Shown: in pieces, positions 44,827 through 53,966 of the stretch
How the letters are laid out: the number at the start of each line of letters is the position of its first letter
How positions within the stretch are numbered: position 1 is the first letter of the stretch
Source of the DNA: Nitrosomonas communis
Lineage (GTDB): Bacteria; Pseudomonadota; Gammaproteobacteria; Burkholderiales; Nitrosomonadaceae
DNA: 64,000 nucleotides
Direction of reading: 5' to 3'
Assembly (NCBI RefSeq): GCF_001007935.1
Contig: NZ_CP011451.1
Location: 806,001 to 870,000 of the forward strand
Made by a program: the position numbers and the translations under genes
The notes under the pieces: generated by a model
Databases searched by the model: none
Seen by the model: only the letters and a program-made list of their open reading frames with translations
What the model was told of the DNA's origin: nothing

Positions 44827-45873
44827 TTATAGGCTCTGCAGTTTCCAGGAAACATTTTCACCTGCGCGCAACGGAACCAGATTTCCTTCCCCAAATTCAA
44901 GGTATTGAGGTATTTTCCAGCTTTCCTTGATCAAGGTAATATGATTGTTATTACGCGGCAAACCATAAAAATCCGCGCCATAAAAACTGGCAAATGCTTC
45001 CAGCTTGTCGAGCGCATCTGCTTGCTCAAAGGCCTCTGCGTAAAATTCAATCGCTGCATGGGCAGTATAAATGCCTGCACAACCACAGGCACTTTCCTTA
45101 CTTGATATTGGATGCGGCGCGCTATCAGTCCCCAGGAAAAATTTTGCATCGCCGCTGGTCGCAGCCCCAATCAAGGCAAGGCGGTGAGTTTCCCGTTTCA
45201 GAACGGGCAAACAATAATGATGGGGACGGAGACCGCCTGCAAGCAAGACATTGCGATTAAGCAGCAAATGATGTGCAGTGATCGTGGCAGCGAGGTTGTT
45301 TGGAGCTGCACGCACAAACTCGACCGCTTCACGCGTCGTGATATGCTCAAATACGATGCGCAGCCCTGGAAAACGTTGTATCAGCGGCTGCAGTACCCGA
45401 TCGATAAAAACGCTTTCTCGATCGAATACATCGATATCAGGGTCAGTCACCTCGCCATGCACCAACAGAGGCATACCAAGCTGCTCCATGCTTTCTAAAG
45501 TCTTAAAGCATCTGGTAAGATCCGTCACACCGGCATCGGAATTAGTCGTCGCACCAGCAGGATAGAGTTTGACTGCATGCACAATGCCGTTCTCTTTAGC
45601 CCGTCTGATTTCAGCTGGAGAAGTATTGTCAGTCAGATAAAGCGTCATAAGCGGTTCGAAATGTCCCTGCAGCGTTTTCGGCAAAGCTGCAAGAATACGC
45701 GCCCGATAGGCTGCCGCCATCTCAACAGTCACAATCGGTGGTCTGAGATTGGGCATGATGATCGCTCGGGCAAATTGTCGAGCAGTATCAGCTAAAACAT
45801 CCTGCATTTGTTTGCCATCACGCACATGCAAATGCCAATCATCAGGACGGGTAAATGTTAGAGTAATTTGCAT
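44827..45873 (-). CDS. pyrC: dihydroorotase
   Basis: A 348-residue class II dihydroorotase that closes N-carbamoyl-aspartate to dihydroorotate in pyrimidine synthesis. The zinc ligands His14 and His16 lie in [10 protein letters not shown], the carboxylated Lys102 in [12 protein letters not shown], and further ligands in LLVHGEV and FEHITT. The C-terminal [10 protein letters not shown] holds the catalytic aspartate. Length is normal. It follows rsmI by seven bases on the same strand. Confidence 0.95.
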   Translation of the reverse strand: MQITLTFTRPDDWHLHVRDGKQMQDVLADTARQFARAIIMPNLRPPIVTVEMAAAYRARILAALPKTLQGHFEPLMTLYLTDNTSPAEIRRAKENGIVHAVKLYPAGATTNSDAGVTDLTRCFKTLESMEQLGMPLLVHGEVTDPDIDVFDRESVFIDRVLQPLIQRFPGLRIVFEHITTREAVEFVRAAPNNLAATITAHHLLLNRNVLLAGGLRPHHYCLPVLKRETHRLALIGAATSGDAKFFLGTDSAPHPISSKESACGCAGIYTAHAAIEFYAEAFEQADALDKLEAFASFYGADFYGLPRNNNHITLIKESWKIPQYLEFGEGNLVPLRAGENVSWKLQSL

Positions 45874-45880
45874 AAAAGTC

Positions 45881-46753
45881 TTATGAATCCTTTGATCGCT
45901 TGGTTAACGCTTCTTTCTTAGACAAAGCAAACGCATACAGCTTTTTCTTATTGCCACCGGTAATCTCGGCTGCCAGTTGCACAGCCTGCTTCAAGGGTAA
46001 ATTCTCCATCAAGATATGCAGTGTATGTTCTACCTGTTCGGTGATCTGGCTGCTATTTTCCGTTGCTGCCGGAGAGAGTAACAATACGAATTCACCTTTT
46101 TGCTGATTTTCATCAGATTGCAGCCATGTCAGGGCATTACTCAAATCAGAAGTATAAATAGTTTCAAATAATTTAGTTAGTTCCCTGACAATGGTTATCT
46201 GACGCCGCTCCCCAAACACTGCAATCATATCCATCATACATTCCAGCACGCGATGCGGAGCTTCATAAAAAATCAGGATACAGGAGGTTAAGGATTTCAG
46301 TGATGCTAATTTGCGTTTGCGCTCACCGGACTTAGTCGGGAGAAAACCATAAAATAAAAAATGAGGCGCGATAATACCCGAGGCCGATAGCGCACACACA
46401 GCTGCATTTGCTCCAGGAATCGGTATTACCCGATAGCCCTGCTCTCTGACATGGTGAATCAACAGCGCACCGGGATCTGATATGCCGGGAGTGCCGGCAT
46501 CGGTTACCAAGGCCACCGACTTTTGTGCCGCCAGCATGTTAATGATTTTCTCGGTAGCAGCCCGTTCGTTGTGTTGATGTAGTGTAATTAGGCGGGTATG
46601 AATCGCATGGTGCACCAGTAAGCGTTGGGTGAGATGAATATGCTCAGCTGCAATAACATCCACTGCAGCCAGCACATCCAGTGCGCGCAAACTGATATCG
46701 CGTAAATTTCCAATTGGTGTGGCAACTACATATAATGTGCTTTTAGTCAGCAT
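45881..46753 (-). CDS. rsmI: 16S rRNA (cytidine-2'-O)-methyltransferase RsmI
   Basis: A 290-residue tetrapyrrole-methylase-fold enzyme that methylates C1402 of 16S rRNA. Diagnostic segments are [52 protein letters not shown] and [10 protein letters not shown]. The ATG at 46753 is preferred. A start 12 codons upstream would translate part of the adjacent repeat. It is divergent from yraN, its usual neighbour. Confidence 0.94.
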   Translation of the reverse strand: MLTKSTLYVVATPIGNLRDISLRALDVLAAVDVIAAEHIHLTQRLLVHHAIHTRLITLHQHNERAATEKIINMLAAQKSVALVTDAGTPGISDPGALLIHHVREQGYRVIPIPGANAAVCALSASGIIAPHFLFYGFLPTKSGERKRKLASLKSLTSCILIFYEAPHRVLECMMDMIAVFGERRQITIVRELTKLFETIYTSDLSNALTWLQSDENQQKGEFVLLLSPAATENSSQITEQVEHTLHILMENLPLKQAVQLAAEITGGNKKKLYAFALSKKEALTKRSKDS

Positions 46754-46775
46754 TCTTGATTCTGGTCGGTTTCTT

Positions 46776-46878
46776 ATCCCATTTCCCAATCATACATGGT
46801 GCAAAGGCGAGCTACAGACAGTATAAATATTATGGCAAGCAGAAGCCGAAAAAATTAGGTTTTATTTAGAAATGGAAT
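46776..46878 (-). repeat. dispersed 103-bp palindromic repeat, copy 9
   Basis: Inverted orientation, somewhat diverged, filling most of the space between the divergent rsmI and yraN genes and so probably affecting both leader regions. Confidence 0.85.
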
Positions 46879-46940
46879 GATATTTTCCAAATGAATTGTC
46901 GCACATCCTCAACATATCGAGACTACAAAAACAAGTTATC

Positions 46941-47279
46941 ATGAAGGGATCTGACGCTGAACACTTGGCTGCCCTGTTCCTGCAACGCCAACATCTGGTT
47001 CTGCTCGAAAAGAACTACCGCTGCCGTTTTGGTGAAATTGATCTCATCATGCAAGAAGGGACAAGCTTAGTCTTCGTCGAAGTCAGAATGCGATCAAATA
47101 ATTATTTTGGCGGTGCTGCCGCTAGCATTACGACCAGCAAGCAAAGAAAGCTTATCCGCGCTGCCCGACATTATCTATCCCGACTGTACACTACCCCTCC
47201 ATGTCGATTTGATGCTGTGCTACTGACAGGTCATCATGACCCGGAAATCGAGTGGATCAGGGACGCGTTTGGCGAATAA
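46941..47279 (+). CDS. yraN: YraN family protein (UPF0102)
   Basis: A 112-residue protein with a nuclease-like fold. The family motifs are GSDAEHLAALFLQ, LLEKNYRCRFGEIDLIMQEG and LVFVEVRMRSN, with the acidic and E-x-K-like (here E-V-R) residues of the core. Its function is unproven. The ATG at 46941 fits the family; a TTG 15 codons upstream is less likely. The stop codon overlaps the first base of the following repeat. The pairing with divergent rsmI is conserved in many proteobacteria. Confidence 0.88.
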   Translation: MKGSDAEHLAALFLQRQHLVLLEKNYRCRFGEIDLIMQEGTSLVFVEVRMRSNNYFGGAAASITTSKQRKLIRAARHYLSRLYTTPPCRFDAVLLTGHHDPEIEWIRDAFGE

Positions 47280-47381
47280 TTCCCTTTCCAAATCAAAACT
47301 GACTTTGTCGGCTTCACCTTGCCGTATTATTTATCCTGTCTGCGGTTCGCCTTCGTGTCATTTTTGATTTAGAAAGGGAAT
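47279..47381 (+). repeat. dispersed 103-bp palindromic repeat, copy 10
   Basis: Full length. Both ends carry the same change (ATTCCCTTTC and GAAAGGGAAT), so the inverted repeat is kept. It begins at the yraN stop codon. Confidence 0.92.
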
Positions 47382-47403
47382 AACTCATTATCCTAAGGGC
47401 CGT

Positions 47404-47481
47404 TTTTAGGCCTTTTCCTTGCCATAGGATTTATCCTGTCTGCGGCTTGCCTGCGCGCCATGTTGGATTGGGAAACAGAAT
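47404..47481 (+). repeat. dispersed 103-bp palindromic repeat, degenerate copy 11
   Basis: A second copy just 22 bases after copy 10, lacking the left arm. CCTTGCCATAGGATTTATCCTGTCTGCGGCTTGCC and the right end (GGAAACAGAAT) are recognisable in part. Tandem placement is unique in the window. Confidence 0.65.
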
Positions 47482-47590
47482 AATTCCAATTTTGAATAAA
47501 AATTCAATAATTTTTCATATGAAAGTATTTATTTACAAGATATTACGTAATTCTGTAATTATTATTTCTATTGAAAATTAGTATAAGCCA

Positions 47591-48337
47591 TTACAGATTG
47601 ATACTGCGCCCGCCATCCACTGCAATGATCTGGCCGGTAATAAACGGTGCATGCGCGATTAAGAAATACACTGTGTTGGCAATATCCTCCGGTTCTCCCA
47701 TGCGCTTGAGGAGTGTCCTGTCTATGATCTCTTTGCGTAATGATGGATCAACCCATTCTTCATGTTCTGGCCATAAAATAGGACCCGGTGCGACACCATT
47801 AACACGAATAAGCGGGGCCAGCTCTAAGGCAAGCGATCGGGTAAGCGCAGCTAATCCACCCTTCGCCGCGTTATAAATCACATAGTTTTTCAAAGGCTGT
47901 TCCACATGGATATCCACGATATTAACAATACAACCATATCGTTTTTCTAAATAAGGTACGGCTGCCTGGGATAAAAACAAGGGAGCTTTCAGGTTGCTAC
48001 CAATTAAATCTATCCAGGCTTGTTCAGTAAATTGACCAACAGGTGTAGAAAAGAAGCTGGAAGCATTGTTCACCAATGCATCCAGCTTACCGAATCGCCG
48101 TACAGTTTCCTTGATCAAATCAGGCAGGCACTCAATATCCAGTAGATCAGCCTGAATTAACTCAACCGAGTCTGGGCGCATTTGTTCGAGAGTTTGTCGC
48201 AACATTTGCGCATCATTCTGAGAAGAACGATAATGCACCATCAGATTGGCACCCTGTGCATGCAGCTTGCAACAAATGGCCGCTCCTACTCGCTTGGCCC
48301 CGCCCGTAACCAGAATCACTTTATTTTTCAAAGTCAT
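47591..48337 (-). CDS. pteridine reductase-like SDR (FolM type)
   Basis: A 248-residue short-chain dehydrogenase/reductase. The cofactor loop VTGGAKRVGAAIC, with Arg after Lys, fits NADPH use and pteridine reductases. NNASSFFSTPVG and YNAAKGGLAALTRSLALEL hold the active-site Tyr and Lys; the catalytic Ser region reads VNIVDIHVEQP, where Asp replaces the usual Ser, as in FolM/PTR1. It would reduce dihydromonapterin or dihydrofolate. It is divergent from midA. Confidence 0.82.
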   Translation of the reverse strand: MTLKNKVILVTGGAKRVGAAICCKLHAQGANLMVHYRSSQNDAQMLRQTLEQMRPDSVELIQADLLDIECLPDLIKETVRRFGKLDALVNNASSFFSTPVGQFTEQAWIDLIGSNLKAPLFLSQAAVPYLEKRYGCIVNIVDIHVEQPLKNYVIYNAAKGGLAALTRSLALELAPLIRVNGVAPGPILWPEHEEWVDPSLRKEIIDRTLLKRMGEPEDIANTVYFLIAHAPFITGQIIAVDGGRSINL

Positions 48338-48415
48338 TCATTATTCCCCTTTTGCACGCGCTACATTTATAATCCCTTTTTCACAATCTACCATAAACAA
48401 GGCCGTTCTACTTAT

Positions 48416-49600
48416 ATGCCTTCTATTACTTTACCTCCCCCCAGCGAAGCCGGGCTTCAGCATAGTAAAGCGTTACAAAACACTATCCAGGCAAGAATTA
48501 ATGCCGCAGGTGGTTGGATTTCATTTGCTGATTTTATGGAAGCTACCCTCTACACACCTGGCATGGGCTATTACAGCGCTGGCGCTACCAAATTGGGTTA
48601 TGCCGGCGACTTTGTCACAGCACCGGAAATTTCTTCATTATTTGGTAAAACCATGGCACAGCAAGCTGTTCAGGTATTCGAACTGATCGGTTATAGCGAT
48701 ATTCTGGAGTTTGGCGCAGGTTCTGGCAAACTGGCACTCGATCTACTGCTTGAACTAGAGCAATTGAACCATTTACCACGACAATACTTTATTTTGGAAG
48801 TTAGCGCTGATTTACAGCAGCGGCAACGCGAACTATTCGAAAAATGTGCGCCGCATCTTATTTCATTAGTTCAATGGCTTACCAGCTTACCACATGAATT
48901 TAACGGACTTATACTGGCCAATGAAGTGCTCGATGCGATGCCGGTTCATTTAGTAATATGGCAAGACCATCATCTCTACGAACGCGGTGTTACCTGGGAT
49001 CAACAGAATTTTGAATGGCAGGATCGCCCTTTGATTGCTGGAGAGCTATTTGAAATTGCACAAGCGTTACCTCCATTTAAAGAGGCAATGAATCACGATC
49101 CCTTCCGCTACCTCAGTGAAATCAGTCTAGCTAATCGACATTTCATGCGCAGCCTGGCGCAGATACTTCACCGAGGCATGATTCTGCTGATTGACTATGG
49201 CTTCGGGCAAAGCGAATATTATCATCCGCAGCGCAACCAGGGCACCCTGATGTGTCATTATCGCCACCATGTTCACGATGACCCCTTTTACTTACCTGGA
49301 TTGCAGGATATTACCAGCCACGTTAATTTTAGCGCGATCAATGAGGTTGCATTAGCGAGCGATCTGCAGTTACTTGGCTATACCACTCAAGCAAACTTGT
49401 TAATCAATTGCGGTATTACTGAGGTCCTATCTCGAACACCCGCTGACATTCCCCATCAATATTTGCCATTGGCCAATCAATTACAAAGATTAGTCAGTCC
49501 AGCTGAAATGGGTGAATTATTCAAGGCGATCGCTTATGGCAGAGGAATCAACCAACCGCTAATAGGGTTCACCCGAGGGGATAAAAGGCGATTGTTGTGA
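48416..49600 (+). CDS. MidA/NDUFAF7-family SAM methyltransferase
   Basis: A 394-residue class I methyltransferase of the MidA family, whose mitochondrial member NDUFAF7 methylates an arginine of a complex I subunit. Typical segments are WISFADFMEATLYTPGMGYYS, GDFVTAPEISSLFG, ILEFGAGSGKLALDLL, ILANEVLDAMPV and LLIDYGFGQSEYYHPQR. The ATG at 48416 matches the family start; a longer frame from 48182 overlaps the divergent gene. Its last 77 codons are repeated downstream in a perfect tandem duplication. Confidence 0.9.
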   Translation: MPSITLPPPSEAGLQHSKALQNTIQARINAAGGWISFADFMEATLYTPGMGYYSAGATKLGYAGDFVTAPEISSLFGKTMAQQAVQVFELIGYSDILEFGAGSGKLALDLLLELEQLNHLPRQYFILEVSADLQQRQRELFEKCAPHLISLVQWLTSLPHEFNGLILANEVLDAMPVHLVIWQDHHLYERGVTWDQQNFEWQDRPLIAGELFEIAQALPPFKEAMNHDPFRYLSEISLANRHFMRSLAQILHRGMILLIDYGFGQSEYYHPQRNQGTLMCHYRHHVHDDPFYLPGLQDITSHVNFSAINEVALASDLQLLGYTTQANLLINCGITEVLSRTPADIPHQYLPLANQLQRLVSPAEMGELFKAIAYGRGINQPLIGFTRGDKRRLL

Positions 49601-49608
49601 AATAAATC

Positions 49609-49775
49609 AACCAAAAACCCGCCATTGATCGCGGTGGAGGGTACGGTAATTGAAGTGCGGCTACGGTACACTTGGTAGCGACCGCATCCCATTCTAGTGA
49701 ATGAGAAAATCTTGAAGATACCGCTATATCCTGAGCCAACTTTCCAATCAAACAATCAACGGTGGGTTTTTAGTT
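49609..49775. repeat. 167-bp element with 21-bp terminal inverted repeats (copy A)
   Basis: Left end AACCAAAAACCCGCCATTGA pairs with the complement of the right end (AACTAAAAACCCACCGTTGA), 18 of 21 positions matching. It lies just after the midA stop. It contains no ORF of note and may be a second MITE-like family or a long-range terminator structure. Confidence 0.55.
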
Positions 49776-49780
49776 CAATA

Positions 49781-50012
49781 GTTACTTGGCTATACCACTC
49801 AAGCAAACTTGTTAATCAATTGCGGTATTACTGAGGTCCTATCTCGAACACCCGCTGACATTCCCCATCAATATTTGCCATTGGCCAATCAATTACAAAG
49901 ATTAGTCAGTCCAGCTGAAATGGGTGAATTATTCAAGGCGATCGCTTATGGCAGAGGAATCAACCAACCGCTAATAGGGTTCACCCGAGGGGATAAAAGG
50001 CGATTGTTGTGA
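49781..50012 (+). pseudogene. duplicated 3' fragment of midA
   Basis: Repeats the final 77 codons of midA in the second tandem unit (LLGYTTQANLLINCGITEV to GFTRGDKRRLL). It has no promoter or binding site of its own; a TTG at 49809 opens a 67-codon frame. It is not expected to make a functional protein because the SAM-binding part is missing. Confidence 0.85.
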
Positions 50013-50020
50013 AATAAATC

Positions 50021-50187
50021 AACCAAAAACCCGCCATTGATCGCGGTGGAGGGTACGGTAATTGAAGTGCGGCTACGGTACACTTGGTAGCGACCGCATC
50101 CCATTCTAGTGAATGAGAAAATCTTGAAGATACCGCTATATCCTGAGCCAACTTTCCAATCAAACAATCAACGGTGGGTTTTTAGTT
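50021..50187. repeat. 167-bp element with terminal inverted repeats (copy B)
   Basis: Identical copy of the element at 49609-49775, created by the 412-bp tandem duplication. It abuts the end of hpnG. Confidence 0.55.
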
Positions 50188-50906
50188 CAATATTGAGGTG
50201 AGAATGTACCCCCTAATTCGATATCCGCATGTTTTACTACCGACAGCAGCGTAGCACAAGCTGCACGCATACTCGGCGCAAGACGCAGCAAAGTACCCAC
50301 ATTAACGGATCGGCGCAAAATCAACTCTAGCAAGTAGAGCATGTTGACACTGCCATCAGGATAGACTGCACTCATTAAGATGGGTGGAGGCGAAAATTCG
50401 AGAGGATCGGTAATAGCACGTACTGCTACAAAGGGTATTCCAGCATTGACCGCGATCTCGGCAATAGCGCCACTTTCCATGTCGACCGCACAGGCGCCAT
50501 TTTTTGCAGAAAATCTCCGTTTCTCATCTTTCGAAGTCAATACCTGCTGACTGGTAGCTAAGGTACCTCCCGCGACTTTCACGTGCTTGGGTAGATGCTT
50601 TATGATGCGATTACGCCATTCCAAGGCAACAGGGTGAGCATACTCTGTATGGACACGTTCAGGAAGAACCAGATCACCAGGACGCAAAGTCTCATCCAAT
50701 GCACCTGCTACGCCAAAGCTCACAAGAGCTGATACTCCTCTGTCACGCAATCCCGCTGCAGCCTGCCGGGCAGCCTCGCTTCCTATACCACATACCCAGA
50801 TTGCCGTTCCTTCTCTGAGCCGAACCATTTCATTGAAAGGAAGCCGGCGTGGCGTGATGCATTTCGCTTCTGCGCGCATTGCGGTGACAATGCCTACTAA
50901 GCTCAC
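50187..50906 (-). CDS. hpnG: hopanoid-associated phosphorylase HpnG
   Basis: About 239 residues of the nucleoside phosphorylase superfamily. HpnG releases adenine from adenosylhopane to give ribosylhopane, on the way to bacteriohopanepolyols. Motifs include VGIVTAMRAEAKCI at the N terminus, VSFGVAGALDETLRPGDLVLPE and the purine-site ACAVDMESGAIAEIA. The start chosen is a GTG at 50906 that overlaps the shc stop as GTGA, indicating coupling. Longer frames from upstream ATGs overlap shc by over 100 bases. The stop is followed directly by the midA-side duplication. Confidence 0.88.
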   Translation of the reverse strand: MSLVGIVTAMRAEAKCITPRRLPFNEMVRLREGTAIWVCGIGSEAARQAAAGLRDRGVSALVSFGVAGALDETLRPGDLVLPERVHTEYAHPVALEWRNRIIKHLPKHVKVAGGTLATSQQVLTSKDEKRRFSAKNGACAVDMESGAIAEIAVNAGIPFVAVRAITDPLEFSPPPILMSAVYPDGSVNMLYLLELILRRSVNVGTLLRLAPSMRAACATLLSVVKHADIELGGTFSPQY

Positions 50907-52897
50907 GAGGGGTTTCTCCCAGTCAGCGCACGATATCGTATCAACGCCCACAAGGGAAAATACTTTGAATAACCGTGATATTTCAAATAAAACACACGCG
51001 GAAAACCTGGTGCCGTGAACCATGGTTCGTACCATAATCCATCAGTATTCTGCGTCTTAAGCAAATAATTAATTCCTTTCTCAACTGTCTGGCTGTGTAT
51101 TTCTCCAGCAGCCATCAGACCAAGTAATGCCCAAGCTGTCTGAAATGAGGTACTCTGCTCAAATTGTCCGGCGCGCTGAGGATCAAAATACGTATCATTG
51201 GTTTCGCCCCAGCCACCATCATCCCGCTGAACAGATTTTAACCACTCTACCGCACGACGGATGGCCGGATGCTCCTTGTCAACATTTGCCAGCCGCATGG
51301 CTTCTAATACCGACCAAGTGCCATAAATATAATTGCTGCCCCATCGACCAAACCAAGCACCACTGGATTCTTGTTCGCTAAATAGATAGGCCAGACCACG
51401 TTCCACTGCCTGCGTATGTTGCTGATCGCCATACATTGCCAGAAAACCGGCACATCGAGCGGTCACGTCGCTAGAGGGTGGGTCAAGCAAAGCACCGTGG
51501 TCTGCAAAAGGCACCTCATTGAGATAATAATAAGTATTATCAATATCGAAAGCGGCAAAGCCACCATTACTAGATTGCATACCAGCAAGCCAGTTGGCTG
51601 CACGCTGTACATTTTCTTGATAATCAGCGGAGCCAGCTTGATGCAACGCCCAGGCGGCCGCAGCGGTATCATCCAGATCCGGATAATGCGGATTAGCATA
51701 TTGAAATGCCCAGCCACCGCCCGGTACATCTGGCCGTCGCTCACGCCAATCACCTGGGGCGTCCAGTATTTGATGAGTAATGAGCCAGTCAAGGGCTCGT
51801 CGAACTGGTCGTTGATCAGCATCGCGATCCTCCTGTAAAGCAAGACAGGCCAAAACAGTATCCCAAACTGGAGAGGTGCAAGGCTGACACCATGCACGCT
51901 CACCTTCATCAACCAGCAATCCCTGAAGTGCTAAGCGGCATTGCTGGCGATAGGGATGATCATAGGCATAGCCGAGCAGCGCCAGAGCCTCATAGGCATT
52001 GACCATAGCTGGAAAAATGGCTCCTAAACCACATTCCCCATTAAGACGCTCGATCACCCATTGTTCTGCACGATGTAATGCTTTTTTCCGTACAAAGGTT
52101 GGAATCAGCGGTTCAAGCTTTGAGCCCAAGCGCTCCATATACAAAAAAAATCGATTAAGCGGAGTACGGACTGGGAAATAATCCTGTTCTTCTTCGGGTG
52201 GAACCGTGAATAACTCCCTAACATGGATATTTCTTGGATTAGCCGCCTTGGCTTTTAAAGAGCAGAGAATAGAAAGTGGAATCATGACAGTACGCGACCA
52301 ATACGCCACTTTGCTAAGATGGAAAAGAAACCAGCGCGGGAACAAAATAATCTCTGCAGGAACAAATGGAACACCTCGCCACGGTATCTGGCCATACATG
52401 GCAAGCAATAGTCGAGTAAACACATTGGCGCGCGCCGCCCCACCATGCGACAGAATAGCAGAGCGAGCACGCACCATGTGCGGAGCATCGGAAGAATCTC
52501 CCACAAGCTTCAGTGCATAATAAGCCTTGATACTACAGCTTTGATCAAATGCGCCGCCATAATAAAGCGCCCAGCCACCGTGGGTCATATTTTGTTGCTC
52601 ACGAATAAAGCGAGCTAACTTGTATTCGAGAACGGTATCGACTTCATCCATAAAATGCATCATCAGGATGTATTCTGCAGGAATCGTACAATCTGCTTCT
52701 AATGGAAAACACCAGTGACCATTTTTTTCTTGTACAGAATATAATGCGTTGCGTGCTGAAGAAATGGCGTTATTCAGCTTGGATGTATTCATTTCGTCTA
52801 TAGTCAAATTGCCTGATTTCAGCCATTGACCCATCAGGGCTGTCCTTTTTATGTTTATAAAGGCAAAGACCTGTTGTGACATTCTAGACATAAACAT
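50903..52897 (-). CDS. shc: squalene-hopene cyclase
   Basis: A 664-residue membrane-associated cyclase that turns squalene into hopene and hopanol. The catalytic acid motif DLDDTA lies near residue 406, and repeated QW motifs are seen (for example GLWGAW-like QNTDGLWYEPWFT, QRDDGGWGETND, QSSNGGFAAFD). The C-terminal FPRVFYLKYHGYSKYFPLWAL is typical. The ATG at 52897 is kept, although MNTSKLNNAISSARNAL at about residue 36 is a possible later start. It is in a leftward set hpnA-mlaA-shc-hpnG. Hopanoids stabilise the membranes of many ammonia oxidisers. Confidence 0.95.
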   Translation of the reverse strand: MFMSRMSQQVFAFINIKRTALMGQWLKSGNLTIDEMNTSKLNNAISSARNALYSVQEKNGHWCFPLEADCTIPAEYILMMHFMDEVDTVLEYKLARFIREQQNMTHGGWALYYGGAFDQSCSIKAYYALKLVGDSSDAPHMVRARSAILSHGGAARANVFTRLLLAMYGQIPWRGVPFVPAEIILFPRWFLFHLSKVAYWSRTVMIPLSILCSLKAKAANPRNIHVRELFTVPPEEEQDYFPVRTPLNRFFLYMERLGSKLEPLIPTFVRKKALHRAEQWVIERLNGECGLGAIFPAMVNAYEALALLGYAYDHPYRQQCRLALQGLLVDEGERAWCQPCTSPVWDTVLACLALQEDRDADQRPVRRALDWLITHQILDAPGDWRERRPDVPGGGWAFQYANPHYPDLDDTAAAAWALHQAGSADYQENVQRAANWLAGMQSSNGGFAAFDIDNTYYYLNEVPFADHGALLDPPSSDVTARCAGFLAMYGDQQHTQAVERGLAYLFSEQESSGAWFGRWGSNYIYGTWSVLEAMRLANVDKEHPAIRRAVEWLKSVQRDDGGWGETNDTYFDPQRAGQFEQSTSFQTAWALLGLMAAGEIHSQTVEKGINYLLKTQNTDGLWYEPWFTAPGFPRVFYLKYHGYSKYFPLWALIRYRALTGRNPS

Positions 52898-53045
52898 TAG
52901 AAACCTCTATTCAACATATTGAAATATAATTATTTTATGAACCTCTCTTTTTTGTTATTCAACTTAAATACAAAATTCTGATATCCAGTTGCTACCTCAC
53001 AACAAAAAAGAACCGCTATAAAGATCTACCACACCTGAAACTGAT

Positions 53046-53873
53046 TTATTCAGTAACTTTATTCCTCTTTTTATCATTCTCATCATCACTCTTTTCATCA
53101 TTCTCATCATCATCCACTTCTTCTATATCGATATAAAGATGATTGTAACGATCGGTGGGAGGGTTACCATCATGGATCAGGAATTCCCGTTGCTGTGTAT
53201 AGGCTTCGCGTACAAACAAGTACGGATCCAAAGCCGATTGATCACGAATTTTCATTGGTCCTGAAAGTCTTGCGCGCTTATCTACCACTCTTAGAAATAC
53301 AAGGGGAATCATTATGGGTCCACTGATGGCATAACTCGCATAAAACAAAGCATCAGTAAATAAACTGACAGGCAAATCCGCTATATCTCGCTGACTGCTT
53401 GGTCCATATACGGGAACAAATATATAAGAACCACTATTTAACCCCCATACGCCCAATGTCTGCCCAAAATCCTCATCATGCTCCTTGAAACCCATATGAC
53501 CCGCCATATCAGCGAGCCCGAATATACCAATGGTTGAATTAATCGCGAAACGCAGACTGTCCTCAAATCCCTGACGTATTTTCCCCTGCAGGAAAGCATT
53601 CAAGGCAACATTCGGATAAGCGAGGTTGCGATAAAAATTCCCAATAGGACGCTGTACAGCAACAGGCACATGCTCTATATAAACATCTGCCACTGGCTCC
53701 AAAATATTCCGATCAATCACGTCCGTAAACCAATAAGATTTACGATTAAAGGATTCATGAGGATCGGCCATATCCATCTCATTTTCATTTTTTGGTGTAG
53801 ATGTACAACCTGTACAGACCATCACCAGAAAAGACAACAAGATAATAACTAAATGATTTTGTCTCATATCCAA
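53046..53873 (-). CDS. MlaA/VacJ-family lipoprotein
   Basis: A 275-residue outer-membrane lipoprotein. The signal ends in VCTGC, with Cys23 as the probable lipidated residue. The MlaA domain follows: DPHESFNRKSYWFTDVID, NFYRNLAYPNVALNAFLQGK, FAINSTIGIFGLADMAG and SGSYIFVPVYGPSSQRD. MlaA removes misplaced phospholipids from the outer leaflet. In hopanoid clusters a copy often accompanies shc and may act in hopanoid transport. The last 25 residues are a low-complexity Asp/Glu/Lys tail (DDDENDEKSDDENDKK), not usual for the family. Confidence 0.9.
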   Translation of the reverse strand: MDMRQNHLVIILLSFLVMVCTGCTSTPKNENEMDMADPHESFNRKSYWFTDVIDRNILEPVADVYIEHVPVAVQRPIGNFYRNLAYPNVALNAFLQGKIRQGFEDSLRFAINSTIGIFGLADMAGHMGFKEHDEDFGQTLGVWGLNSGSYIFVPVYGPSSQRDIADLPVSLFTDALFYASYAISGPIMIPLVFLRVVDKRARLSGPMKIRDQSALDPYLFVREAYTQQREFLIHDGNPPTDRYNHLYIDIEEVDDDENDEKSDDENDKKRNKVTE

Positions 53874-53966
53874 AGTCAGCCTTTTATCTTGTTAAAATGA
53901 TAAGCCTCTATAGCCACTAAGATACTGGATAGAAAAGGCTAAACAGAATTCTATAAACATGATGCA

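Larger units (their letters stand above)
49369..50192. repeat. perfect tandem duplication, two 412-bp units
   Basis: Unit one is 49369-49780 and unit two 49781-50192. I saw no difference between them when read side by side. Each contains the last 77 codons of midA, its stop, and the 167-bp element with terminal inverted repeats. Unit two therefore carries an orphan 3' fragment of midA. The lack of any divergence means a very recent event or an assembly artefact. Confidence 0.93.
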
